NCBI GenBank assembly: GCA_030652255.1
Contig: JAUSAZ010000186.1
Location: 1 to 59,876, forward strand
DNA length: 59,876 bases
From: Myxococcales bacterium
GTDB taxonomy: Bacteria > Myxococcota_A > Polyangia > Polyangiales > Ga0077539
Direction: 5' to 3'
The notes under the pieces are model-generated. The model worked only from the letters and a program-made list of their open reading frames with translations, searched no databases and was not told where the DNA came from. Of this stretch, positions 40,445-49,329 are shown piece by piece; the stretch's first letter is position 1; the number at the start of each line of letters is the position of its first letter. The translations under genes were made by a program, and so were the position numbers.

Positions 40445-41988
40445 GCCGCGCCCGGGACCTCCGCGTCGTCTGCCTCGCCGCCCTCTCCGCCGCCCCCTCC
40501 CTCGCCTCCGGCTACGCCCTCAGCGAGGCCCGATGGAACCCCGCGGCGCTCCCCATCCGCTACGTGGTCAACGCCTCGTCGGCGCCCACCACCATCGGCG
40601 GCGCGGCGGCCATCAGCGCCATCGACGCCGGCATGACGGCCTGGGCGGCCCCGGTGTGCACCCGATGGCGCACCACCAACGGCGGCGCCACCGCGGCCAC
40701 CCGCGGCCAGACCGGCGACCGGGTGAACACCTTCCTCTGGATCTCGGGCGCGTGGCCCGCCGAGCTCGGCCCCGCCAACAGCGTCATCGGCGTGACCACC
40801 CCGGTCTGGACCAGCGGCGGATACGTCATCGACGCCGACATCCAGTTCAACAACGTGGGCTTCACCTGGAGCACCGACGGCCGCGCCCGCACCGTCGACA
40901 CGCAGTCCATCGCCACCCACGAGGAGGGCCACTTCCTCGGCCTCGACCACTCCGCGCAGTCCAGCGCCGTGATGTACGCGTCGTACTCCGGCGGCATCAA
41001 GCGCACCCTCACCACCGACGACCAGGGCGGCGTCTGCGCGCTCTACCCCTCCGGCATGGGCACCCCCGACGCCGGCCCGGTGGAAGACCCGTGCAACCGC
41101 TACTCGTCCTGCGCCGGCTGCACGCCGGTCAACAACTGCGGCTGGTGCAACGCCACCGGGCGCTGCGTCACCTCGTCCCCGACGGGCCCCGTCGGCGGGT
41201 CGTGCAGCGCGGGCTTCGTCTGGCAGCCCCGCGACTGCGCCGCCGTCACCCCCGTCGACGCCGGGCCCCCGCCCCCCGTCGACTCCGGCCCCGCCGCCGA
41301 CCCCTGCGCGGCGCAGACCGCCTGCGGAGCCTGCACCCCCTACGCGGGCTGCGGCTGGTGCGGCGCCACCAGTCGCTGTCAGCTCGGGTCGAGCACCGGC
41401 CCCAACGTCGGGGCCTGCACCTCCGGGTGGTCGTGGCTCACCTCGGACTGCACCCGCGGCTCTGCCGCCTTCGGCGAGCCCTGCCGCACGCCCACGGACT
41501 GCGCCTCCGGGAGCCTCTGCGTGCGCAGCAGCTCGACGACGGCGTTCTGCTCGCGCACCTGCACCGATGACTGCACCTGCCCTCGCGGCTATGCGTGCAA
41601 CGCCCGCCTGGCCACGGGCCAGACGGTCTGCGTGCCGGGCACCAACCGCTGCGTCGTGGACTCCGGGCTCATCCCCACCCTCGACATCGGCGGGATCGTT
41701 CCGCCCGACGTGGGCGTGCGGGTCGACGTGGGCGTGAGGGTCGACGTGGGCGTGAGGGTCGACGCGGGCGTGCCTGTTGATGTCCAGGGTGACGTCGACG
41801 CCGGGCTGAAGCCCGACGACGCCGGGGCGGGCGCGGACGGGGGCGCCCCCGTCATGTGGACCCCCGGCGACCCCGGCGGCTGCGGCTGCCGCGTACCGGG
41901 CCCCGCCACGCCGTCGCGGACGCAGGGCGCGTGGGCCCTGGCCGCGATGGCCGGCGTGCTTAGCGCGATGCGCCGCCGCCGGCGCTGA
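40441..41988 (+). CDS. Secreted matrixin-type (M10-like) metalloprotease with PSI modules and MYXO-CTERM-type tail
   Basis: 515 aa from a TTG start overlapping the upstream stop; no ATG or GTG is available before the signal peptide ('CLAALSAAPSLASG'). The catalytic domain (about 25-205) has the zinc site HE-x2-H-x2-G-x2-H in 'ATHEEGHFLGLDHS' (about 160) and a downstream Met-turn 'SSAVMYASY'. Two PSI-like Cys modules follow ('CNRYSSCAGCTPVNNCGWC', 'CAAQTACGACTPYAGCGWC'). A further Cys segment and a linker with the exact tandem hexapeptide 'DVGVRV' (18-bp repeats near 41708-41765) lead to the end: 'CGC', hydrophobic helix 'GAWALAAMAGVLSAM' and RRRRR, the MYXO-CTERM pattern for surface sorting. 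Overlaps the convergent DUF2330 gene by 29 bp. Confidence 0.87.
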   Translation: MSRARDLRVVCLAALSAAPSLASGYALSEARWNPAALPIRYVVNASSAPTTIGGAAAISAIDAGMTAWAAPVCTRWRTTNGGATAATRGQTGDRVNTFLWISGAWPAELGPANSVIGVTTPVWTSGGYVIDADIQFNNVGFTWSTDGRARTVDTQSIATHEEGHFLGLDHSAQSSAVMYASYSGGIKRTLTTDDQGGVCALYPSGMGTPDAGPVEDPCNRYSSCAGCTPVNNCGWCNATGRCVTSSPTGPVGGSCSAGFVWQPRDCAAVTPVDAGPPPPVDSGPAADPCAAQTACGACTPYAGCGWCGATSRCQLGSSTGPNVGACTSGWSWLTSDCTRGSAAFGEPCRTPTDCASGSLCVRSSSTTAFCSRTCTDDCTCPRGYACNARLATGQTVCVPGTNRCVVDSGLIPTLDIGGIVPPDVGVRVDVGVRVDVGVRVDAGVPVDVQGDVDAGLKPDDAGAGADGGAPVMWTPGDPGGCGCRVPGPATPSRTQGAWALAAMAGVLSAMRRRRR

Positions 41989-43258
41989 CCGTCGACCGGC
42001 GGCGACGGCGCCACGCGAGCCCGATGGCCGCGAGGCCCGTCACCAGCAATCCCCCAGACGTACCCTTCATCCCCGGCGTCACCGCGCACCCCAGGTACTC
42101 CGCCCGCGAGCCCGCCTCCGAGCCGCAGGGCGGCGGGGTGTTGCGGATCGTTCCGTAGGTGTGGTTGCGGTCGCGCTCGCCGAGGTCGCTGGCGATGAGC
42201 TGGAGGTCGCGGTCGAGGGCCGTGGGCGCGAGGTCGGCCCGCAGGCGGGTGAGCGTGGCGTTGTTGCCGATGCCCTGGAAGGCCACCCGGGCGTCGTCGC
42301 TGGTGACCGTGGCGCCGCCCACCGGCACGCGCCCGCCGCCGCTGAGCTGCGAGGCGCGCTCGACGGTGGCGAGGCTCACCTGGTCGGCGCTCTCGGTGAG
42401 CCAGAGCCGGCCGGCGTTGGTGCGGTTGAGGGCCTCGAAGGCGCGGCGGAAGTCGTCCGCGGGCGCCGTGGGCGCGTTGAAGTCGTAGGTGAGCTGCGCG
42501 GGGGTGATCTCGCCGTTGGGGAAGTTCATCGCCTCGTAGCGCGAGCCCGCGATGACCATCAGCAGCAGGCCCACCTTGTCGGCCACGCCCGCGGCGATCA
42601 TGCGCAGGGGCAGCGTCGGGCTGAGCCCCGGGGTGGTCACCCGGATGGGGGTCATCTGCTCGACCCCTTCGCCCATGCGAAGCCGCAGGGCGATGAAGTC
42701 CATGCGCTGGGCCACGTAGAAATCGATCACGGGCTCGATGGCGGCCGGCACGCTGTAGCCGTTCTCGCGCATCCAGGTGCGGAGGGCGGCGGGGTCGTCG
42801 CTGCGCACCACCGCGGTCATGTACGGGCCGACCACCTGCTCCTGCAGCACCGCCACCCCGGAGTCGGCCGCGGCGCTGGGAGGCGCCGACGAACCACGGG
42901 CGCCGGACAGGAAGGACGAGTCCGAGTCGGTCTCGCAGACGGGCCGCTGCGGGGCGCGGAGCACCGGCGCCGAGAGGTTGTCGAGGGCCGTGAGGAAGCG
43001 ATTGTCGGCCACCTCGATGCGCACGTCGGGCCCGTTGCGGATCGGCAGGATCCACGAGAAGTCCGATGGACGCCCGCTGTACCTGAACTGGTCCCACAGG
43101 ATGGTGCGGTCGGCCGAGAGCGAGAGGGCCATCCGGTGGTCGGTGACGACCTGCACCGCGCCCGGCGGGGCGAAACAGCCGCCGCACGCGAGCGCCGTGG
43201 AGGGCGCCACCGCCGAACCGATCACCCCGAGGGCCAGCACCGAGATCCAAGGCTTCAT
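41960..43258 (-). CDS. DUF2330 protein with MYXO-CTERM-type tail (copy 2)
   Basis: 432 aa from ATG 43258. Signal peptide, then 'ALACGGCFAPPGAVQVVTDH' and the DUF2330 domain with the same landmarks as copy 1 at 23742-25160: 'SDFSWILPIRNGP', 'IDFYVAQRMDFIALRLRMG', 'LPLRMIAAGVADKVGL', 'NFPNGEITPAQLTYDF'. The end has Cys, a helix 'GLLVTGLAAIGLAW' and RRRRR followed by 12 extra residues, a slightly longer tail than usual. The two copies are clearly paralogous and lie 17 kb apart. Function unknown; the conserved CGGCF after the signal peptide may be structural. Confidence 0.85.
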   Translation of the reverse strand: MKPWISVLALGVIGSAVAPSTALACGGCFAPPGAVQVVTDHRMALSLSADRTILWDQFRYSGRPSDFSWILPIRNGPDVRIEVADNRFLTALDNLSAPVLRAPQRPVCETDSDSSFLSGARGSSAPPSAAADSGVAVLQEQVVGPYMTAVVRSDDPAALRTWMRENGYSVPAAIEPVIDFYVAQRMDFIALRLRMGEGVEQMTPIRVTTPGLSPTLPLRMIAAGVADKVGLLLMVIAGSRYEAMNFPNGEITPAQLTYDFNAPTAPADDFRRAFEALNRTNAGRLWLTESADQVSLATVERASQLSGGGRVPVGGATVTSDDARVAFQGIGNNATLTRLRADLAPTALDRDLQLIASDLGERDRNHTYGTIRNTPPPCGSEAGSRAEYLGCAVTPGMKGTSGGLLVTGLAAIGLAWRRRRRSTVSAGGGASR

Positions 43259-43640
43259 GGTCGTCGCTCCGTGGGAGGGTCCAAGCACCGTTCGCGGCCC
43301 TCGTTGGGTCAATAGCCTCAGCGAGGTGCGTGCCAGGGTCCGCACCCGCCCGACGATTGCTGTATCCCGCTTGTTCTCCCGGCGAAAGCCCCCGGGGGGT
43401 TCCTGGCTGGGTTGTGCCATGGCCTGTGCCACCGGGCCGCCCCCGCACGGCGCCGCGGGCGCCGCAGGGCTTCCGATGCCTCTTTGCGCTGGACACTACA
43501 AACCGGGCGCGGGGTGATGTAAAGGCACCGGTTCAACGGAGCACAGCCGGGAAGCGCGATCGTCGCGGCCAGCGGAGGGTGCCTCGTGCGGCGGTTTGTG
43601 CGGGATGGGCCGCACACCTGAGAGCCGCAAGGAGCAACGT
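43259..43640. other. Intergenic region between divergent DUF2330 and pyrophosphatase genes
   Basis: 382 bp without a credible gene. A TTGACC hexamer on the minus strand (43307-43312) could be the -35 of the DUF2330 gene. AAGGAG at 43629-43634 is the ribosome site of hppA. No repeat or RNA structure stood out. Confidence 0.4.
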
Positions 43641-45731
43641 GTGGAGTCTCTAACGATCGAATCGCTCGGCACCGGGGCCTTCGCCCTCGTCGTGGCGCTG
43701 TTCTTCTATGCCAAGGTCAAGAGCGGCCCCGAGGGCAACGAGTCGATGGCCCGCATCGCCCGGTACATCCGCGAGGGGGCCATGGCCTTCCTCGTCACGG
43801 AGTACAAGGTGCTGGCGATCTACGCCGTGGTGGTCTTCGGGCTGCTCGCGGCGAAGCTGGGGCTGCACTCGGGCCTGGCCTTCCTGGCGGGCGCGGGGCT
43901 CTCGCTGGGCGCCGGCTTCCTGGGGATGAAGGCCGCTACCTACGCCAACGTCCGCACGGCCGAGGCCGCGCGCACCAAGGGCATGGCCGAGGCGCTGGTG
44001 ACGGCCCTCGACGGCGGCGCCGTGATGGGCCTCTGCGTGGCGGGCCTCGGGCTCCTCGGCATGGGCGGGCTCTACGGGCTCTACCACGCGGGCGACGTCA
44101 CCCTGATGGCGGGCGTCGACCACAAGCACCACTTCGGCACGGTGATCCACTCCTTCGCGGTGGGCGCGAGCTCCATCGCGCTCTTCGCGCGCATCGGCGG
44201 CGGCATCTACACCAAGGCCGCGGACGTGGGCGCCGACATCGTGGGCAAGGTCGAGGCGAACATCCCCGAGGATGACCCCCGCAACCCCGGCGTCATCGCC
44301 GACAACGTCGGCGACAACGTCGGCGACATCGCCGGCATGGGCGCGGACATCTACGAGAGCTACGTCGCCGCGGTGGTCGCCGCGATGGCCCTCGGCCTCA
44401 CGATGCCCATGGAGAGCCTGCACCAGCTCGCCCCGACCATCACCGACGAGAGCCAGCTGCGCGTCATGGCCGTGGCCCTGCCGCTGCTGCTCGCCACCAT
44501 CGGCCTCGCGGTCTCCATCGTCGGCATCTTCATCACGCGCGCGCTCAAGAACATGCCGCCCGCCCGCGTGCTTCGCATCGCCCTCATCGTTCCGCCCTTC
44601 CTCGTGACGGGCGCCGCGCTCGCGCTGCTCCCCGCCTGGGGCTTCAGCATGGGCGCCGTGATCACCCTGGCCGCGGGCGCCCTCGGCGGCGCCATCCTCG
44701 GGCTCATCACGGACTACTACACCTCCATGGGCCCGGTGCGGCGCATCGCGGAGAGCTCGCTCACGGGCCCCGGCACCAACGTCATCCGCGGCCTCGCGGT
44801 GGGCCTCGAGAGCACGGTCATCCCGCTCATCACCCTGGTGGTCGTGGGCTGGGTCTCCAACTACTACCTCAACCTCTACGGCATCGCCCTCGCGGCGGTC
44901 GGCATGCTCGCCGGCACCGCCATCGTGATGACCGTCGACGCGTACGGCCCCATCGCCGACAACGCGGGCGGCATCTCGGAGATGTCGGGCCTCGGCAAGG
45001 AGGTGCGCGACATCACCGACGAGCTCGACTCCGTGGGCAACACCACCGCGGCCGTGGGCAAGGGCTTCGCCATCGGCTCGGCGGTGCTCACCGTCATCGC
45101 CCTCTTCGCGGCCTTCAACATGGAGGTCAACGCCGTGCGCCTGCGCAACGGCATGGCCGTCATGAACCTCGACATCACCCGCGCGCCCATCCTCCTGGGC
45201 ATCCTCTTCGGCGCGCTGCTCCCCTGCGTGGTGGGCGCCGCCACGATGACCGCCGTCGGCCGCGCCGCGGGCGCCATCGTCGAGGAGATCCGGCGGCAGT
45301 TCCGGGAGATCCCGGGGCTGCTCGAGGGCAAGGAGGGCGTCGAGCCCCAGCCCAAGGTGATCGTCGACATCGCCACCAAGGCCGCCATCAAGGAGATGAT
45401 CCTCCCGGGCGCCGTGGCCGTGCTCGCGCCCCCGATCGTGGGCTTCATCGCGGGCCCTGAGGCCCTCGCGGGCGTGCTCGCGGGCTCCCTCGCCGTGGGC
45501 GCCACGCTCTCGCTGGTGATGGCCAACGCGGGCGGCGCCTGGGACAACGCCAAGAAGTTCATCGAGAAGGGCGGCCTCCCGGGGCACAAGAAGGGCTCCG
45601 ACGCGCACAAGGCCGCCGTCGTGGGCGACACCGTGGGCGACCCCTTCAAGGACACCTCCGGGCCCGGCATCGCCATCCTGATCAAGGTGATGAGCGTCGT
45701 GTCGCTGCTCATCGCCCCGCTCATCGCGTAG
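43641..45731 (+). CDS. hppA: Membrane-bound ion-translocating pyrophosphatase, K+-dependent type
   Basis: 696 aa with about 16 transmembrane helices. It couples PPi hydrolysis to pumping of H+ and/or Na+ across the membrane. Substrate site: 'DVGADIVGKVEANIPEDD' and 'NVGDNVGDIAGMGADIYES', plus 'DAYGPIADNAGGI' and the C-terminal 'NAGGAWDNAKK' and 'GDTVGDPFKDTSGP'. In the cation-determining segment the sequence is 'GNTTAAVGKGFAIGSA', with Ala and Gly at the positions that are Lys and Thr in K+-independent enzymes; this points to a K+-dependent pump. Ion specificity cannot be settled by eye. The start is GTG 43641 with AAGGAG 6 nt upstream. A C-rich, G-poor stretch (45733-45795) after the stop could be a Rho-dependent terminator. 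Confidence 0.95.
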   Translation: MESLTIESLGTGAFALVVALFFYAKVKSGPEGNESMARIARYIREGAMAFLVTEYKVLAIYAVVVFGLLAAKLGLHSGLAFLAGAGLSLGAGFLGMKAATYANVRTAEAARTKGMAEALVTALDGGAVMGLCVAGLGLLGMGGLYGLYHAGDVTLMAGVDHKHHFGTVIHSFAVGASSIALFARIGGGIYTKAADVGADIVGKVEANIPEDDPRNPGVIADNVGDNVGDIAGMGADIYESYVAAVVAAMALGLTMPMESLHQLAPTITDESQLRVMAVALPLLLATIGLAVSIVGIFITRALKNMPPARVLRIALIVPPFLVTGAALALLPAWGFSMGAVITLAAGALGGAILGLITDYYTSMGPVRRIAESSLTGPGTNVIRGLAVGLESTVIPLITLVVVGWVSNYYLNLYGIALAAVGMLAGTAIVMTVDAYGPIADNAGGISEMSGLGKEVRDITDELDSVGNTTAAVGKGFAIGSAVLTVIALFAAFNMEVNAVRLRNGMAVMNLDITRAPILLGILFGALLPCVVGAATMTAVGRAAGAIVEEIRRQFREIPGLLEGKEGVEPQPKVIVDIATKAAIKEMILPGAVAVLAPPIVGFIAGPEALAGVLAGSLAVGATLSLVMANAGGAWDNAKKFIEKGGLPGHKKGSDAHKAAVVGDTVGDPFKDTSGPGIAILIKVMSVVSLLIAPLIA

Positions 45732-45815
45732 CTCCGCCCGCCTCCGCCCCTCCTCCGCTCGCGACTCCCTGCCCCTTCCCCCTCCCACGCCCAGGGTTCT
45801 CGCCGTCGCGAGACC

Positions 45816-46322
45816 TCACCCCCGCTGCCGCGCGCCCCTCTCCATGAATGGTTCACTTCGGGACACATCTCCCGGAACGGCTTGTTTCCAGGCACTTCGC
45901 GCCGGTGCAAGCCGTCGCGCGTCGCCGGGGTTCGGGCGATGGCCCTCACCCCGGGCAATAACAAGGGACGCCCCGGACATTGTCCGGGGCTTTGCCGGAC
46001 CGGAACTCGCTCGACCTTCCCGAAGGTGCAGGCGACGAGCAACAGATTGCAGGGAATCGGCGTCCCTGTTCGACAGCCCCGGACCACGTCCGGGGCGTCC
46101 CTTGTTATTGCCCGGGGTGAGGGCCAACGCCCGAACCCCGGCGACGTGCGACGGATTGCGCCGCCACCAGACGCCTGAAAACAAGCCACTCCAGGAGATG
46201 TGTCCCGAAGTGAACCATGAATGGCGAGGGGCTGTTCTCACCTGACAGTTCGTCGACGGACGCAGGCGTTCGACGGAGTCCCTCTCCATTCATGGAGAGG
46301 GACGCGCGGCAGCGCAGGGTGA
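45816..46322. repeat. Palindromic element B (nested inverted repeats)
   Basis: Fills the gap between hppA and the beta-helix gene. Inner arms 45920-45990 and 46076-46146 are about 71 bp with only a few mismatches. They carry GGCAATAACA and CCCCGGAC..GTCCGGGG, the same modules as in element A. Outer arms (about 45833-45892 and 46173-46231) share GAGATGTGTCCCGAAGTGAA and its complement. A third outer copy of the motif GCGCGCGGCAGCG..GTGAGG lies at about 46302-46322, opposite its complement at 45816-45836. No gene seen inside. Confidence 0.85.
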
Positions 46323-46329
46323 GGTCGCC

Positions 46330-47904
46330 CTACCGCCGCCGTCGCCGTCCGAATACACCCGCCAGTAAGGCCCCCGCGACCAGCAGCCACCCATGGGTCC
46401 CGGTCGCGCCCGCGGCCGCGCTGCACTGCACGCCGCCCGTGAGCCCGCCGAGGGCCTCGTCGTCGCCTGCGTCAGCGCCCGCGGCGCCTGCGTCCCGCGT
46501 CGGCGCCACCACGCCCGCGTCCCTCGTCGGGGTCACCGCGCCCGCGTCCGTCGGCGTCGGCGTCGGCGCCACCCCCGCGTCCGTCGGCACCGGCGGCGCC
46601 GCCATCCCGAGGAACCACGGCCCCCGGTCGTTGCGCCCGTTGCGGCGCACGCCGCGGATGTCGTCGAGCACCAGGAAGGGCGCGACGGCGGTGTCGAGCC
46701 CCGACGACGACGCCGGACCGTCCACCGCGGGGATGAGGCTGGCGATCATCGCCGCGCGGTCGCCCAGCGAGGCGGGCATGCGGATGCCCGGGTTGGCCGC
46801 GAGGTGGCCGGGCTGCGCGGCGAGGTTGAGCAGCGGCGAGGCGGGGATGGCCTGGCCGTTGTTCCAGAAGAGGTTGTGCGACACGACGAGGGCGTTGAGG
46901 CCGTGGGCGCTGCGGCGCAGCGTGGTGGGCATGCGGCCGCGGGTGTCGACCACGAGGTTGTTGACGAAGGTGACGTTCTCGCTGCGCTCGGCGGGGCCGG
47001 AGCCCGCGCGAAACTCCACGACCCCGCCCCCGTTGTTGAGGAAGAGGTTGTTGGCCATCACCACGTTGCGGCCGTCGTAGACGCCCACCGCGCCCGCCAC
47101 GGCGCCGACCACCAGGTTGTTGCGGAAAACGATGTCGATCGCCTCGAACTGCGCCCCGCCGAGGAGCGACTCGTCGGTGACCGCGCCGAGGCCCACCATC
47201 GGGTCGATGGCGCCCGCGCGCTGCCCGGCGATGACGTTGTGCTCGAACACCACGCCCTGCGACCCGCCCTTGGCGTACATCATCGAGTTGCCGCCGTCGT
47301 GGATGTACGAGTCGCGCACCGCGATGTCGTCGACGTCGACGAAGTCGATGCACTCCTGCGACGGGTTCTCGCTGTCCGAGCGCTCGCCCGGGAACGCGAA
47401 CTCCGAGCGCTCCAGGTAGATGCTCCGCGCCTGGTTGACCTTCACCACGTCGCCGTCCTGGCCCGCGTGGTGGGCGTACACGTTGCGCAGCCAGATGTGG
47501 TGCGCGCCGCCGTCGATGTGCACCACGTTGTTGTCGGCGTTGCGCAGCTCGAGCCCGTCGAACACCAGGTGCGCCGCCCCCTCGCCGATGCGCAGCGTCT
47601 CGCTGCCACCGTTGATCACCGCGCGCCGGGGGCCGTCCACCGAGAGCACCGTGATGGGCGCGGCGGCCGTGCCCGCGGCCTCGATCCACCCGCCGCCGGG
47701 GTAGGTGCCCGCGCGCACCAGCACCCGGTCGCCGGGGCGGGCGCGGGAGAGCGCCGTGGTGATGCGGTCGAGGGGCGCCGCGCTGGTGCCGGCCGCGCCG
47801 CTGCGGCCGTTGGGCGCCACGTAGAGGTCCGCCGCGGAGGCCGTCGACGCGTACGCGCTGGCGACCACCGGGAGCAACAGGGAGGCTGTTCGGTGGAGCT
47901 TCAC
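46330..47904 (-). CDS. Secreted right-handed beta-helix protein with MYXO-CTERM-type tail
   Basis: 524 aa from GTG 47904 with signal peptide ending 'ASTASA'. 'DLYVAPNGRSGAAGTSAAPLDRITTALSRARPGDRVLVRAGTY' (shown by key parts: LYVAPNG, GDRVLVRAGTY) is the start of a pectate-lyase/DUF1565-like parallel beta-helix. Coils recur with 'N-N-x-V' turns ('FRNNLVVGAV', 'MANNLFLNN', 'FVNNLVVDT', 'SHNLFWNN'). A Pro/Thr/Asp linker with 'PTRDAGV' repeats leads to 'VQCSAAAG', helix 'HGWLLVAGALLAGVF' and RRRRR. Such helices bind or cleave polysaccharides; catalytic residues are not evident, so substrate and activity are open. Confidence 0.85.
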   Translation of the reverse strand: MKLHRTASLLLPVVASAYASTASAADLYVAPNGRSGAAGTSAAPLDRITTALSRARPGDRVLVRAGTYPGGGWIEAAGTAAAPITVLSVDGPRRAVINGGSETLRIGEGAAHLVFDGLELRNADNNVVHIDGGAHHIWLRNVYAHHAGQDGDVVKVNQARSIYLERSEFAFPGERSDSENPSQECIDFVDVDDIAVRDSYIHDGGNSMMYAKGGSQGVVFEHNVIAGQRAGAIDPMVGLGAVTDESLLGGAQFEAIDIVFRNNLVVGAVAGAVGVYDGRNVVMANNLFLNNGGGVVEFRAGSGPAERSENVTFVNNLVVDTRGRMPTTLRRSAHGLNALVVSHNLFWNNGQAIPASPLLNLAAQPGHLAANPGIRMPASLGDRAAMIASLIPAVDGPASSSGLDTAVAPFLVLDDIRGVRRNGRNDRGPWFLGMAAPPVPTDAGVAPTPTPTDAGAVTPTRDAGVVAPTRDAGAAGADAGDDEALGGLTGGVQCSAAAGATGTHGWLLVAGALLAGVFGRRRRR

Positions 47905-47958
47905 GGGGGCGTGACCTTTGTACGCCGCAACGGCCGCGGCTCACAAGCCACCGGCCGG

Positions 47959-48846
47959 TCAGCGCGCAGGCGTCGCGGGTGTCACGGGCCCGAGCACCCG
48001 CTGCACCGGGCGGCCGGTGAAGCCCGCGGGCACGGCGATGCCCAGCGCCCCGAGGGCGGTGGCCGCGGTGTCGGTGGTGCGCACCGGGTCGGTGAAGTCT
48101 CCGCGGGTGACCCGCGAGCCCCAGGCCACCCAGGGGATGTGCAGGTCTTCCGGGGCGTGCGTGCCGTGCCGCCGGCCGTGGCCGCCGTGGTCGGCGGTGG
48201 CGATCACGAGGAAGCGGTCGCGGTCGGCGCGCGCCTCGACGGCGTTCATCACGGTGGTGAAGCACCGGTCGCTGCGGGCGATGGACTGGAGGTAGCGCGC
48301 GCGCATCCAGCCGAAGCGGTGGCCCGAGTCGTCGGGCTCGGAGAAGTGGATGAAGGTGATCCCCGCGGTGCTGGTGGCGAGGTACTCCGCGGCGGCGGCG
48401 GCCACGCGCTCGCACGACCAGTGGGGGCGCGACCAGCGGTCGACGCTGCCGGGCACGGCGATGTGCCGGAGCTTGATCTTGGAGACGAACATCGCCGTGG
48501 AGAAGCCGAGGTCGTGGGCCACGTAGAGGGCCGTGGGCACCCGGATGAAGCCGCGCTCGGGGTGGAAGTCGTCGAAGTCCATGCCGTGGGCGCGCACCTC
48601 GACGCCGGAGAGCATCGAGCTGTGCGACGGGAGCGTGGAGGAGTCGCCGACGGTCTGCGCCCCGAGGGCCGCGGCGCCCTCCGCGCGCATGCGGTGGAGG
48701 GTCGGCGCGTCGGCGCGCTCCATCCCGTCGGGGCGCATGCCGTCGAAGCTCACCACCACGACGTGGTCGTAGGGGCGGGCGGGCACCTGCGCGAGGGCGG
48801 GGCGTGGGGCGAGGGCGAGGGCGAGGAGGGGAAGGAGACGCTTCAT
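47959..48846 (-). CDS. Secreted alkaline phosphatase-superfamily phosphodiesterase
   Basis: 295 aa with signal peptide 'LLPLLALALAPRPALA'. The type I nucleotide pyrophosphatase/phosphodiesterase pattern is present: metal Asp in 'VVVVSFDGMRPDGM', nucleophile Thr in 'STLPSHSSMLSG', 'FSEPDDSGHRFGW' (D-x2-GH) and 'IATADHGGHGRRHGTHAPED' giving the DHG and final His ligands. The protein is shorter than many family members but has all metal-binding segments. Predicted to hydrolyse phosphodiesters in periplasm or medium. Its ATG overlaps the stop of the membrane gene upstream by 4 nt. Confidence 0.87.
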   Translation of the reverse strand: MKRLLPLLALALAPRPALAQVPARPYDHVVVVSFDGMRPDGMERADAPTLHRMRAEGAAALGAQTVGDSSTLPSHSSMLSGVEVRAHGMDFDDFHPERGFIRVPTALYVAHDLGFSTAMFVSKIKLRHIAVPGSVDRWSRPHWSCERVAAAAAEYLATSTAGITFIHFSEPDDSGHRFGWMRARYLQSIARSDRCFTTVMNAVEARADRDRFLVIATADHGGHGRRHGTHAPEDLHIPWVAWGSRVTRGDFTDPVRTTDTAATALGALGIAVPAGFTGRPVQRVLGPVTPATPAR

Positions 48847-49241
48847 GGCGGTGGGGGGTCGAAGACGGAGGTGTCGAGGGGCGGCGGCGGGGGCGCGACG
48901 CCGGTGCGGAAGAAGCCCGCGGCGAGGGCCCACGGGGAGGCCCAGGCGAGCATCCAGCCGACGGTGTGGGCGTTGGCGCAGCCCGGGGCGACGAGCGCGA
49001 GGGTGAGCACGGTCTGGAGCACCCCCACGAGCAGCGAGGAGATGGCCCAGAGGGCGCCGTGGCCGGAGACGGCGACGCGGTCGCGGGTGCGCCACGCGGT
49101 GACCACCGCGGCCATGGCGACGAGCCCGAGGAGGACGGCGATCTGCTCGGCGCGCGGGGTGTCGACGCACGCGAGGTCGGGCGCTTCGAGGACCGGGCTC
49201 GGGACGAACTGCCAGCGATGGACCACCACGACGCGGCGCAC
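48843..49241 (-). CDS. Small integral membrane protein coupled to the phosphodiesterase
   Basis: About 132 aa if started at GTG 49241; the start is uncertain because no strong ribosome site is seen. Three hydrophobic segments are clear: 'IAVLLGLVAMAAVVTAW', 'ALWAISSLLVGVLQTVLTLAL' (21 residues; here its core is LWAISSLLVGVLQTVL) and 'VGWMLAWASPWALAAGFF'. The tail is Pro-rich ('APPPPPLDTSVFDPPPP'). The stop overlaps the next ATG (ATGA), which supports it being a real gene. Family not recognised. Divergent from the 49330 gene. Confidence 0.6.
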   Translation of the reverse strand: MRRVVVVHRWQFVPSPVLEAPDLACVDTPRAEQIAVLLGLVAMAAVVTAWRTRDRVAVSGHGALWAISSLLVGVLQTVLTLALVAPGCANAHTVGWMLAWASPWALAAGFFRTGVAPPPPPLDTSVFDPPPP

Positions 49242-49329
49242 CCTACCATGGCCGTGATCGGGCACGGCGGCGGGGGGCGTAGGGAGGGGGTGCCGCGGGT
49301 GCGGGGTTCCGTGCGATCGTGGGCGGGCG

